Origin: Phycisphaerales bacterium
Lineage (GTDB): Bacteria; Planctomycetota; Phycisphaerae; Phycisphaerales; UBA1924
NCBI GenBank assembly: GCA_029260375.1
Contig: JAJDDI010000027.1
Span: forward strand, 1-64,000
Direction of reading: 5' to 3'
DNA length: 64,000 bases
Under the pieces are notes generated by a model. The model did no database searches, was not told the DNA's origin, and saw only the letters and a program-made list of their open reading frames with translations. Of the stretch, positions 52,374-60,310 are shown in pieces. A program made the translations under genes and the position numbers. Position 1 is the first letter of the stretch. Every line of letters begins with the position of its first letter.

Positions 52374-53953
52374 CGCGGGCGAGCCCCCAGCACGCAGACC
52401 CCGAACGACAACGCGCTTGCGAGCGTCAGCTTCCACACGAACGCCAGGTCCAGCACCCAGAGCCCCCAGTCGTCTGGTGTGCGTTCGCGACGGGCCGCAA
52501 GGTCAACAAACAGCCCCCACACCAGCGGCTGCATCGCCGCGACAACGACAAACCCGACCAGCAGCGCCGCCAGCGTGCTCCAGCGGTTGCCCCGGCGCGT
52601 CAGCAGCGCCGCGCCGAAGACCCCCAGCAGTCCCGCGTAGGCGAACGTCATGACCGTCAGCGCGAAGGTCAGCAGCGTCCCGCCCGACTCGGCGTGCTCG
52701 CCGTACATCAGCACGCAGACGCACGCGAACACGCCCAGCAGCGCCCCGAAAACCACCACGCCGACCCGACCTATCGCGACGTAGTGCCGCCCGGAGCGCC
52801 CGGGCCTGAGCTTCTGGTAGAAATCGCTGACCATCGCCGAACTCATCGCGTTGATCGCGCTGTTGAGGCTGCTCAGCCCCGCGGCGAACAGCCCGGCCAT
52901 CATCAGCCCGCGCAGGCCCCCCGGCATCTGCTCCATGATGAAGACCAGGAACACCTTCCGCGAATCGCCCGGCGGCGCGTGATCGTGGGCGCCCATCAGC
53001 TCCGGGCGTTGGTAGTAGAGCCAGAGCAGCAGCCCGAGGACAAGGAACAGCGCCACCGACGGGATGCCCAGCAGGATCCCGCCGATGATCGAGCGGGCGC
53101 CCGCGGCGCTGTTCTTGCACGTGAGCAGGCGCTGGGCCAGGTCCTGGTCGGCGCCGTACGACCCCACGCCCATAAGCGTGAACCCGACGACCACCGCCAG
53201 CAGCGTGAAGGGCGCGTGCGGGTCCGTGCTGGTGTCGAACAGCGTGAGCTTGGACGAGCCATCGGCCATGCCCGCCCGCAGCGCGTCGGCGATCGCCGCG
53301 GGCTCCGCCGTGATCTGCGAGCCGATGATCCACACCGCGCCCATCGCCGCGCCGATGAGGATCACGAACTGGATCACGTCCGACCAGATCACGCTGGCCA
53401 CGCCCCCCACGAGCGTGTACCCGATGCCAACGACCGTCAGGGCCGCGATCGAGAGCATCATCGCCCCGGGCTCGAGACCGTCAGCGCCAAACAGCACGAG
53501 CGAGAGGGGGATCGCCCCGATGAACACCCGCGAGCCGCTGGCGAAGACGCGCCCGAGCAGGAACATGGCGCTCGACGCCGTGCCCGCGCCCTCGCCCAGG
53601 CGGTCGTCGAGCAGCCCGTAGATGGTCCTGACCCGCGCCCGGTAGAACGCGGGGACAAACAGCGTCGCGACGATGATCGCCCCGAGCACCATGCCGATGT
53701 TCGTCGAGAGGTACGTCAGGTCGCTGGCGTAGCCCTGCTGGGGGACGCCGATGAACGAGGCCGCGGACATGCTCGTCGCGACCACCGAGACCGCGACCGC
53801 CCACGCGGGCATCGACCGCCCTCCCAGGAAATAGTCGTCCGTGTCCTTCTGCTCGCGCCGGCTCAGCCACAGCCCGGTCCCGAGCAGCACCAGGGCGTAC
53901 AGCGCGAGCACGCCCCAGTCCAGGGCGCCGAATCCGCTGGCGAGTGTGAGCAT
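52355..53953 (-). CDS. Sodium/solute symporter (SSS family)
   Basis: About 13 transmembrane helices over 532 residues from this ATG. DTDDYFLGGRSMPAWAVAVS, ATSMSAASFIGVP and VGGVASVIWSDVIQFVI match the SSS core, and AGLSSLNSAINAMSSAM is the TM8-type sodium-site region. The frame is open 22 codons further. Placed convergent with a hydrolase-ROK kinase operon, it is the likely importer of the same sugar, as in SSS/ROK/isomerase clusters that scavenge sialic acid or cell-wall sugars. No ribosome site is evident for either start. Confidence 0.87.
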   Translation of the reverse strand: MLTLASGFGALDWGVLALYALVLLGTGLWLSRREQKDTDDYFLGGRSMPAWAVAVSVVATSMSAASFIGVPQQGYASDLTYLSTNIGMVLGAIIVATLFVPAFYRARVRTIYGLLDDRLGEGAGTASSAMFLLGRVFASGSRVFIGAIPLSLVLFGADGLEPGAMMLSIAALTVVGIGYTLVGGVASVIWSDVIQFVILIGAAMGAVWIIGSQITAEPAAIADALRAGMADGSSKLTLFDTSTDPHAPFTLLAVVVGFTLMGVGSYGADQDLAQRLLTCKNSAAGARSIIGGILLGIPSVALFLVLGLLLWLYYQRPELMGAHDHAPPGDSRKVFLVFIMEQMPGGLRGLMMAGLFAAGLSSLNSAINAMSSAMVSDFYQKLRPGRSGRHYVAIGRVGVVVFGALLGVFACVCVLMYGEHAESGGTLLTFALTVMTFAYAGLLGVFGAALLTRRGNRWSTLAALLVGFVVVAAMQPLVWGLFVDLAARRERTPDDWGLWVLDLAFVWKLTLASALSFGVCVLGARPRQVGTG

Positions 53954-54022
53954 CGGTTGAGCGTAACGCACAAGGGCGCCGCCCGCCCGGAGGCGGGCCG
54001 CCCCCGGCGCTACGATCATCGC

Positions 54023-54604
54023 ATGTCAACCATGCTCCCGCCGGACTTCCTCCGTTCCAAGTTTGACGCCGGGCTGACGTACACCGACTACGTCGCCAGC
54101 GGCACACCCGCGCAGCAGGGCGCGTGGAACAGCTTCGAGCAGGGCGCCGCCCTGGCGCCCGAGGAGAGCTCGCTCATCGCGTCGTTTCAGCGCGAGGTCA
54201 ACGCCCTGGTCGTCAGCGGCGTCTGGTGCGGCGACTGCGTCCAGCAGGTCCCCTTCCTCGCCCACATCGAGCGGGCCAACCCCGACCGCGTCCGCGTCCG
54301 GTATCTCGACCGCGACGCGAACACGGACCTGGCCGAGCGGGTCATGATCTGCGCCGGGCTCCGCGTGCCCGCGGTCATCCTCATGAACGAGGACTTCGAC
54401 TTCCTCGCGCTGGTGTGTGATCGGACGCTCTCGCGCTACCGGGCGATGGCCCAGCGGAACCTGGGCGCCTCCTGCCCCCTGCCCGGGGCCCCGGTCGATG
54501 GGCGCGAGGTCGCCCAGACCCGGCGAGACTGGGTGGACGAGTTTGAGCGGGCCCACCTGATCTGCCGCCTGAGCACCAAGCTCAGGGCCCGCCACGAGGA
54601 CTAG
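54023..54604 (+). CDS. Thioredoxin-like protein (WCGDC)
   Basis: 193 residues with a thioredoxin fold: NALVVSGVWCGDCVQQVPFL holds the redox Cys pair (69 and 72) and LRVPAVILMNEDF the cis-Pro. No signal peptide, so it is cytosolic. An N-terminal helical stretch of 55 residues and a C-terminal helix of about 60 flank the fold. TACGAT (54011-54016) is 6 nt before ATG with no Shine-Dalgarno, so probably leaderless. The promoter region is shared with the divergent symporter gene. Confidence 0.8.
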   Translation: MSTMLPPDFLRSKFDAGLTYTDYVASGTPAQQGAWNSFEQGAALAPEESSLIASFQREVNALVVSGVWCGDCVQQVPFLAHIERANPDRVRVRYLDRDANTDLAERVMICAGLRVPAVILMNEDFDFLALVCDRTLSRYRAMAQRNLGASCPLPGAPVDGREVAQTRRDWVDEFERAHLICRLSTKLRARHED

Positions 54605-54742
54605 GGCCCCAGCAACTGTGAATCCCGGCAAGACGCGACGCCTGCGCCGCGTGGATGTGTCGTTTCGTCTGCTCCGGCAACGCGAGTCGTGGCGGACACC
54701 CGCTCTGTGCGGCATGGTCCTTCTGTGACAACCACCGACACC

Positions 54743-54780
54743 CGGGCGAGCGGGGGCGACCAGCTCGGTCGCCACGCCCG
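54743..54780. other. Hairpin in the gap before the PEP-CTERM gene
   Basis: The 278-nt gap between the thioredoxin-like gene and the PEP-CTERM gene holds a two-part stem: CGGGCG/CGCCCG outside and GGCGACC (54755-54761)/GGTCGCC (54767-54773) inside, with a 5-nt loop. There is no T-run. It may stabilise the 3' end of the upstream message. I see nothing else in the gap. Confidence 0.4.
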
Positions 54781-54882
54781 GGGCTGAGGATCAACGTCGG
54801 AGTCTGACCAACAACGCCGGTCGCCCGGAGGGCGCCCGGAAGGGTGTGTGTGCGCCACCGGCGCGAGATCTGGAGAATCGAC

Positions 54883-55611
54883 ATGACACGGACAACCTCG
54901 TTCACGACCGCGGCACTCGCGATCGCGCTCGCCTCGTGCGGCGCCCTCGCCCAGAGCATCACCGTCCACGACGGCGCAGGACTCCCCCCCATCGGCGCCC
55001 GCGCCGGAGGGCCACGCAGTGCCGACGGCGACCTCTACGGCACGGTCATCTCCGTCTTCGGCGATGAGACCGCCTTCCACCTCGACTCGCTCCCCGATGT
55101 CCACATCTTCGGCGGGACCGCCTTCATGGGAACGTCAACACTTCAGTCCTCTCGAGCCTTCAACGTCACCACCACCGAGAACGACCTGGGCGGCAACGTC
55201 CACGAGTTCGTCATCGAGTGGGCCACCGACGATCAGGGCGCCTTCCTGCCTCTGCCGGGAGCCGCTTCGCCCGTGTACCACACCATCGGCTTTGAGATTG
55301 GTGAGGGAAACGCGCCCTCTGAGCTCATCGAGTGGGACCCGAACCCGGGATTCACCATCACGAGCGCCACGTTCGAAGCCTTCAACCTCGGAGGCATCGA
55401 CGTGCTGGGCGGAACAGGCGAGTTCTTCGCTAGCGACAACGGGGGCGCCGGACTCTCAGGCAGCGCGTTCATCACTTCGGACCTTGATGTGTCCGGGCTC
55501 ACGATTTCCTTCGCCCGCGCCACCATCACCGTCTCCAAGGTCCCTGCGCCGGGCGCCCTGAGCGCCCTGGCCATCACCGGCGCCCTCGCCACGCGGAGAC
55601 GCCGACGCTGA
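54883..55611 (+). CDS. PEP-CTERM-like exported protein
   Basis: 242 residues. Signal peptide FTTAALAIALASCGALAQ, then a beta-rich domain full of Gly, Thr, Phe and Asp, ending in KVPAPGALSALAITGALATRRRRR: a short VPAPGAL motif, a hydrophobic helix and an Arg cluster, the sorting signal recognised by exosortases. GGAGA is 7 nt before ATG. It stands alone between a hairpin and a terminator. No exosortase gene is in the window. The fold is unknown; such proteins are usually surface or matrix components. Confidence 0.8.
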   Translation: MTRTTSFTTAALAIALASCGALAQSITVHDGAGLPPIGARAGGPRSADGDLYGTVISVFGDETAFHLDSLPDVHIFGGTAFMGTSTLQSSRAFNVTTTENDLGGNVHEFVIEWATDDQGAFLPLPGAASPVYHTIGFEIGEGNAPSELIEWDPNPGFTITSATFEAFNLGGIDVLGGTGEFFASDNGGAGLSGSAFITSDLDVSGLTISFARATITVSKVPAPGALSALAITGALATRRRRR

Positions 55612-55695
55612 GCCCGCTCTCCGTGCGGCGCGCACGACGCGCCGCACGGTCACACACCTGCGGCGTCGGAGCCCTCCGCTCCGGCGTCCGCGTCC

Positions 55696-55730
55696 GGGCC
55701 CCGTCTCTCCAGAGGCGGGGTCCGATTTCT
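55696..55730 (+). terminator. Terminator after the PEP-CTERM gene
   Basis: GGGCCCCGTCTCT (55696-55708) pairs with AGAGGCGGGGTCC (55711-55723) with two G-U pairs, followed by GATTTCTGTTT. A second stem without a T-run, CGTGCGGCGCG/CGCGCCGCACG, lies at 55622-55648, right after the stop codon. The next gene is convergent and its own stop lies just beyond. Confidence 0.7.
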
Positions 55731-55732
55731 GT

Positions 55733-56278
55733 TTACCGCAGCGGGTGCTCGCCACGCGCCGCTCGCAGCGCGTTGACACGCTCCATCGCGGGCGGATGGT
55801 CCTTGATCAGCTTGATGAGCTGGCTCGCCGAGCAGCCCAGGCGAACCGCCGCCCGCTTCACGTCGCACGACGCGTCCACCAGCACGTCCATCGCCTCGCT
55901 CAGCATCGACGGGTAGTCCGTGTGGCTCGGGCTGCAGACGATCTTCGACCCCTCCACACGCGATCGCCAGAGGTTACTGCGGATCTCGCCGACGGGCACG
56001 CTCTCGCGGTGCTCGGTCGCCAGCGTCAGGCGCAGCCGCCGCAGCGCAACCTTGCGGTTGACCTCGGCGCTGCGCCGCTCGCCCGCCTGACCCGAGAGCC
56101 CGGTCGGCCCGTGGGTGATGGTCACGTGCGTCTCGACCTTGTTGCGGTGCTGCCCGCCCGGGCCCGAGGTCCGCCCCTTGCGGATCGAGCAGTGCTTGAG
56201 CAGCTCGGACTCATCGATCGCCGCGGGGTGGGGCGGGCGGTGGACGCTGGGCTGGCCGAACGGGTCCGGGTTGGTCAT
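55733..56278 (-). CDS. Release-factor-like GGQ protein with a helical C-terminal tail
   Basis: 181 residues. The peptidyl-hydrolase motif GGQ is at 41-43 in RTSGPGGQHRNKVETHV, which is followed by the usual beta strand. There is no stop-codon recognition domain, as in ArfB or RF-H-type proteins. The tail after residue 115 is a helical region (SCDVKRAAVRLGCSASQLIK) that looks like a helix-turn-helix, unlike the basic tail of ArfB. A ribosome-rescue role is likely but unproven. It follows tsaD by 2 nt on the same strand. Confidence 0.78.
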   Translation of the reverse strand: MTNPDPFGQPSVHRPPHPAAIDESELLKHCSIRKGRTSGPGGQHRNKVETHVTITHGPTGLSGQAGERRSAEVNRKVALRRLRLTLATEHRESVPVGEIRSNLWRSRVEGSKIVCSPSHTDYPSMLSEAMDVLVDASCDVKRAAVRLGCSASQLIKLIKDHPPAMERVNALRAARGEHPLR

Positions 56279-56280
56279 GC

Positions 56281-57327
56281 TCAGCACGCCGTCGTCGGAA
56301 CAGGGGACAGGCCCAGCCCGCTGGTCTCGCCCTGCTCGATCAGCACCGCGCCCAGGCCCGCGATCATCGCCGCGTTGTCGATGCAGTACGCCATCTCGGG
56401 CAGGCGCAGCGCAAGCCCGTGCTTGCCGGCGAACGCCCCCGCCTCGGCGCGCAATCGCGAGTTGGCGCTCACACCCCCGCCCACGATCAGGCTCCGGCAT
56501 CCCGGCACGTGCGCGATCGCCCGCCCGAGCTTGAGGCGGACCGCCTCGCTCGCCGCTCGCTGGAAGCTCGCGGCGATGTCGCGCCGCTGCTGGTCGCTGA
56601 GCGACGACTCGTCCCGCGGCTCGTCCCTGCCAGGCACGCCCCGCACCGCGTACAGCACCGCCGTCTTGAGCCCCGAGAAGCTGAAATCCAGCGACCCTTT
56701 CCCCAGCCGGCTGATCGGAAAGTCGTGCCCCCGGTCATCGGCGCCCGCCTCCTGCGCCATCCGGTCCAGGGCCGGCCCCCCGGGGTAGTCCAGCCCCAGG
56801 ATCGTCGCGACCTTGTCGTACGCCTCGCCCACCGCGTCGTCGATCGTCGCGCCCAGGCGTGTCAGCCCGGTCGGCGACTCCACGCGGTACATCGACGTGT
56901 GCCCGCCGCTGACGACCAGCCCGAGCGCTGGGAACGCCGCGTCCAACTGCTCGCGCGTCGCGCCCAGGAACGCCGCGTGCAGGTGCGCGTGGACATGATC
57001 GACCCCGATCAGCGGCTTGCCCAGCGACCACGCCAGCGCCTTGGCCGCCGAGACGCCCACCAGCAAAGACCCGATCAGCCCCGGGCGGTGCCCGACCGCC
57101 ACGGCGTCGATGTCCGCGTGCACGATCCCCGCCCGCGTAATCGCCTCGCGCACGACCGGCAGGATCGCCTTCTCGTGCGCCCGGCTGGCGATCTCGGGCA
57201 CCACGCCGCCGTACTCACGGTGCAGGTCCTCCTGCGAGGCGACGACGCTGGAGCGCACGCTGAGCCCGCCATCGACCACCGCCGCGGCTGTCTCGTCGCA
57301 CGATGTCTCGATCCCCAGCACGAGCAT
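56281..57327 (-). CDS. tsaD: tRNA N6-adenosine threonylcarbamoyltransferase
   Basis: Last enzyme of t6A37 synthesis in ANN-decoding tRNAs. ASKHA fold with LVLGIETSCDETAAAVVDG, the iron/metal-binding HVHAHLHAAFLG, LVVSGGHTSMY, DDAVGEAYDKVA and VGGGVSANSRLR. 348 residues from the ATG before LVLGIETSCD; the frame is open 30 codons more, but that part is repeat DNA. TACGAT on the minus strand (57338-57333) is 5 nt from the ATG; AGGAG lies 11 nt upstream, so the start may be leaderless or weakly led. Confidence 0.95.
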   Translation of the reverse strand: MLVLGIETSCDETAAAVVDGGLSVRSSVVASQEDLHREYGGVVPEIASRAHEKAILPVVREAITRAGIVHADIDAVAVGHRPGLIGSLLVGVSAAKALAWSLGKPLIGVDHVHAHLHAAFLGATREQLDAAFPALGLVVSGGHTSMYRVESPTGLTRLGATIDDAVGEAYDKVATILGLDYPGGPALDRMAQEAGADDRGHDFPISRLGKGSLDFSFSGLKTAVLYAVRGVPGRDEPRDESSLSDQQRRDIAASFQRAASEAVRLKLGRAIAHVPGCRSLIVGGGVSANSRLRAEAGAFAGKHGLALRLPEMAYCIDNAAMIAGLGAVLIEQGETSGLGLSPVPTTAC

Positions 57328-57350
57328 GGCGGATCGTACTCCTCTCCCCC

Positions 57351-57418
57351 GGTGGGGCCGGTTTCCATCCGGCCTGATCATCGCCAGGCATTCTGGCCGG
57401 TTGGAAACCGGCCCCACC
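57351..57418. repeat. 27-bp-arm inverted repeat between tsaD and hflX
   Basis: Left arm 57351-57377 and right arm 57392-57418 are reverse complements over 27 bp with two mismatches; the loop is 14 nt. The arm core is GGTGGGGCCGGTTTCCA. It sits exactly between two divergent genes that each have TACGAT before the start codon. It could be a dispersed palindromic element, a cruciform or a regulator site. Confidence 0.8.
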
Positions 57419-57440
57419 AGGAACCCTACGATCTCCCCAC

Positions 57441-58847
57441 ATGCCCCCCTCCAAAGAACGCACCACCATCAAGGTCCAGGCGGAGAAGACCGTCCTCGCG
57501 GCCGTCCGCCTGCCCGACTCCCAGTTCGACCCCGCCGACCCGTTCGGCGAGCTGGCCGAGCTCACCCGCCAGGCGGGGGGCGTCGTCGTGGGCACGCTCG
57601 ACCAGAACCGCGACCGCCCCGAGGCCGGGACGTACATGGGCAAGGGCAAGGTCGAGGAGCTCAAGGGCCTGTGCGAGGCGACCGGCGCCACGAGCGTCAT
57701 CTTCGACCACGAGCTGAGCCCCAAGCAGATCTCCAACATTGAGAAGGTCATCGAGCGCAAGGTGCTCGACCGATCCGAACTGATCCTGGACATCTTCGCC
57801 AGCCGCGCCACGACGCACGAGGCCAAGCTGCAGGTGGAACTCGCCCAGCTCGAGTACACCTACCCCCGCCTCCGCGCCATGTGGGACCACCTGGAGCGCA
57901 TCGTCGGCGGCTCGCCCGGCGGCGTGGGCACCCGAGGCCCGGGCGAGCAGCAGCTCGAGATCGACCGGAGGCTGGTCCAGAAACGCAAGAAGGACCTGGG
58001 CGCCGAGCTGGCCAAGATCCAGGCCCGCAAGCGCCGCGCCGTCGAGAAACGCAACATCGACCACTTCACCGTCGGCCTTGTGGGGTACACCAACGCGGGC
58101 AAGAGCACGCTGTTCAACACCCTCACCGCCGGCGGCGCCTACGCCGACGACCGCCTCTTCGCCACGCTCATGAGCCGCACCCGCGACTGGGACCTGGGCG
58201 GCGGGCACAGCGTCATGCTCTCGGACACAGTCGGGTTCGTCCGCGACCTGCCCCACCACCTCGTCGCCTCGTTCCGTGCCACGCTCGAAGAAGCCACGCA
58301 CGCGGACCTGCTGCTGATCGTCCTGGACGTCTCCGACCCCGCGGCCGAGCTGCACTACCAGACCGTCAACAAGACCCTGGATGACCTCTTCGACGAGGTC
58401 GAGACCTACGAGCGCAAGGCCCAGGACATCGCCCGGCGTGACCGGCTGGACATCACGCACTGGTCCCCGCCGCAGCGCCTGCTGATCCTCAACAAGGCGG
58501 ACCTGCTCGCCGACAACCGCGAGCTGCTCGTCTGGCAGGCCAAGCGCCCGGGCGCGATCCCGCTGTGCGCCCTGCCCAGCGACGACGGGCTCCCGAGGCT
58601 CGGGGGCGAGGCGCTCATCGCCTACGTCGAGTCCGCCGCCCGCGGCGAGATCGGCGTGTACGACATCCAGGTCCCGCTCAGCGACGCCAAGACCGTCCAC
58701 ACCATCGAGAACCGCGCCGAGGTGCTCGACCGCGAGTACGAGGGGCAGAGCGTCACCCTGCGCGCACGCATCGGCTCACGCCAGCTCGACCAGCTGCGCG
58801 CCTCGGGCGCGCAGATGCGGCTCTCGCCCGTTGCCGAGGGTGTGTAA
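57441..58847 (+). CDS. hflX: GTPase HflX
   Basis: Ribosome-associated GTPase that splits stalled or heat-damaged ribosomes. The N-terminal HflX domain has AGTYMGKGKVEELK and IFDHELSPKQISNIEK; RGPGEQQLEIDRR precedes the helical linker; the G domain has G1 GYTNAGKSTLFN (about residue 215), G3 DTVGFVRDLPHHLVASF and G4 LNKAD. 468 residues, slightly long. TACGAT (57427-57432) is 8 nt before ATG and no Shine-Dalgarno is present. Divergent from tsaD and the release-factor-like gene, making a translation-quality locus. Confidence 0.94.
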   Translation: MPPSKERTTIKVQAEKTVLAAVRLPDSQFDPADPFGELAELTRQAGGVVVGTLDQNRDRPEAGTYMGKGKVEELKGLCEATGATSVIFDHELSPKQISNIEKVIERKVLDRSELILDIFASRATTHEAKLQVELAQLEYTYPRLRAMWDHLERIVGGSPGGVGTRGPGEQQLEIDRRLVQKRKKDLGAELAKIQARKRRAVEKRNIDHFTVGLVGYTNAGKSTLFNTLTAGGAYADDRLFATLMSRTRDWDLGGGHSVMLSDTVGFVRDLPHHLVASFRATLEEATHADLLLIVLDVSDPAAELHYQTVNKTLDDLFDEVETYERKAQDIARRDRLDITHWSPPQRLLILNKADLLADNRELLVWQAKRPGAIPLCALPSDDGLPRLGGEALIAYVESAARGEIGVYDIQVPLSDAKTVHTIENRAEVLDREYEGQSVTLRARIGSRQLDQLRASGAQMRLSPVAEGV

Positions 58848-58853
58848 AGCGAA

Positions 58854-59060
58854 CTAGTAGGCCGGCGTGAACCCGTCGCAGGCGCCCAGCACGCTGACGC
58901 GCAGGTGCAGGCCCTCGTGTCCCGGGTGCCCGCAGGGCTCGAGCAGGTCCTCGGGCGCCTCGCCGCGGACGCGGATCTGCACCAGGCGCTGCGCGTCGCC
59001 GGGGTTGTTCTCGCCGAAGTGGGCGCACATGCCGCACCGACCGTCCTGCACCTTGACCAT
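58854..59060 (-). CDS. Small cysteine-containing protein (68 aa)
   Basis: Not recognised. MVKVQDGRCGMCAHFGENN opens with a CxxC pair, and EPCGHPGHEG and GACDGFTPAY add two more cysteines and two histidines, suggesting a zinc site. AAGGAG lies 7 nt before this ATG. The stop is 6 nt from that of the convergent hflX gene. No signal peptide or membrane helix. A conserved small zinc protein is my best reading. Confidence 0.6.
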   Translation of the reverse strand: MVKVQDGRCGMCAHFGENNPGDAQRLVQIRVRGEAPEDLLEPCGHPGHEGLHLRVSVLGACDGFTPAY

Positions 59061-59238
59061 GGCGGGCTCCTTTCGAGTCATGACCACCGCCGACCGAGCA
59101 TCGGCGATCCTTTATCATCAACTCTGCCCGCCCCGCCGCAAGGGGGAATCCGCCCGCCTGGCGCAAGTCATCCTGAGTCTCAGTCGCAGCGCGGGCAACG
59201 CCCGAGAATGGCGCCCGCGGATCGCCCCGGGGCGGGGC

Positions 59239-59267
59239 TGGACACGCCTCCCCGGGGCGCGGATACT
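59239..59267 (+). promoter_or_regulatory. tRNA-Thr promoter
   Basis: TGGACA (59239-59244), a 17-bp spacer and GATACT (59262-59267), placing the start about 23 nt before the tRNA. The preceding part of the gap back to 59061 shows only GC-rich sequence and the upstream region of the small cysteine protein gene. Confidence 0.65.
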
Positions 59268-59296
59268 TCTCGGCCCGTCCGGAGTTCCGGACGCTG

Positions 59297-59369
59297 GCCA
59301 CCTTAGCTCAGTTGGTAGAGCGGAGCTTTCGTAAAGCTCAGGTCGCTGGTTCGAGTCCAGTAGGTGGCT
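59297..59369 (+). tRNA. tRNA-Thr (CGT)
   Basis: 73-nt cloverleaf: acceptor GCCACCT/AGGTGGC, D arm TAGCTCAGTTGGTAGAGC, anticodon stem GAGCT/AGCTC around TTCGTAA (anticodon CGT), T arm CTGGTTCGAGTCCAG, discriminator T73. CCA is not encoded. It decodes ACG, a frequent codon in this GC-rich genome. It ends 3 nt before the stop of the convergent lipoprotein gene. Confidence 0.96.
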
Positions 59370-59372
59370 TTC

Positions 59373-60296
59373 TCACCCGCCCAGCGCCTCGCGCAGGCGC
59401 CTGATGTTCCCCCGCATGATCTCCAGGTAGTCGCCCTCATCCGCCCCCGGGTTCTCCGCGGGCGAGAAGACCACGCTGCGCACGCCCGCCCGCTTCAGCG
59501 TGTCCGCCGTCGCCGCCAGCGGCGCCGACTCCCAGAGCACGACCCCCCGCGTCCCGGGCTCGACCAGCGACGCAATCGACGCGAGGGCCGCGTCATCGAG
59601 CGGCTCGCCCGGGTCCAGATCCAGGCTCCGGATCCCCCACCCGTGCCGGCGCGAGAGGTAGTTGTACGCCGGGTGCGACGCGATCAGGCTCACGCCGTCG
59701 GTCTCCAGCTCCCCCAGCTTCGCGTCGAGCAGGCGCAGGTCCTGGATGAGCGCGTCACGGCTGGTCTCGAACGCGTCGGCGTGCTCCGGGAAGGCCCGCG
59801 ACATCGCCGCGGCGATCGCCTTGCTCTGCTGGGCCGCCAGCAGCGGGTCCACCCAGGTGTGCCCGTCGATGCCGTCGTGCGAGTGCGCCCCCGCGGGCCC
59901 GTGCGAGTGCGTCGAGCCGTCGATCGTGATCAGCTCCACGCCCAGGTCCGAGCATGAGTCCACGACCCGGGCCCGGGGCAGCGGCGCCGTCCCGACCCAC
60001 TTCTCCAGCTCGGCGCCGTTGACGATCACCAGCCTCGCCCGCTGGTACGAGGCGATCACCCCGGGCTCGGGCGCCCAGAAGATCGGGTCCCGGCCCGCCG
60101 GCAGCGGGCACCGCACCTCGACGAGCCCGCCGGCGATGCGCTGGGCAAAGTATGTCGTCGGGTAGAACGTCGTGAGCACGACGGGCTCAACGTCCGCGTG
60201 ATCAACACCCGCCGGGTCGGCTTCCTGCGAGCAGCCGGCGCCGAGCGCGCCCAAAACCCCCAGCCCGACCGCCACAACCAGCCCGCCCAACCGCAT
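59373..60296 (-). CDS. ZnuA-like metal-binding lipoprotein
   Basis: 307 residues. Lipoprotein signal VVAVGLGVLGALGAGCSQ, then a cluster A-I substrate-binding fold: TTFYPTTYFAQRI, ELEKWVGTAPL, a His-rich loop STHSHGPAGAHSHDG, GHTWVDPLLA (His ligand) and SHPAYNYLSRRHG (His ligand). The first ligand His of the xPHxY motif is missing: RDPIFWAPEPG has Ile there. GAAAGGAAC precedes ATG. The gene is the last of an operon with a LolD-like ATPase and a FtsX-type permease, unlike the usual ZnuBC partners. Confidence 0.82.
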   Translation of the reverse strand: MRLGGLVVAVGLGVLGALGAGCSQEADPAGVDHADVEPVVLTTFYPTTYFAQRIAGGLVEVRCPLPAGRDPIFWAPEPGVIASYQRARLVIVNGAELEKWVGTAPLPRARVVDSCSDLGVELITIDGSTHSHGPAGAHSHDGIDGHTWVDPLLAAQQSKAIAAAMSRAFPEHADAFETSRDALIQDLRLLDAKLGELETDGVSLIASHPAYNYLSRRHGWGIRSLDLDPGEPLDDAALASIASLVEPGTRGVVLWESAPLAATADTLKRAGVRSVVFSPAENPGADEGDYLEIMRGNIRRLREALGG

Positions 60297-60310
60297 ACCC
60301 GTTCCTTTCT

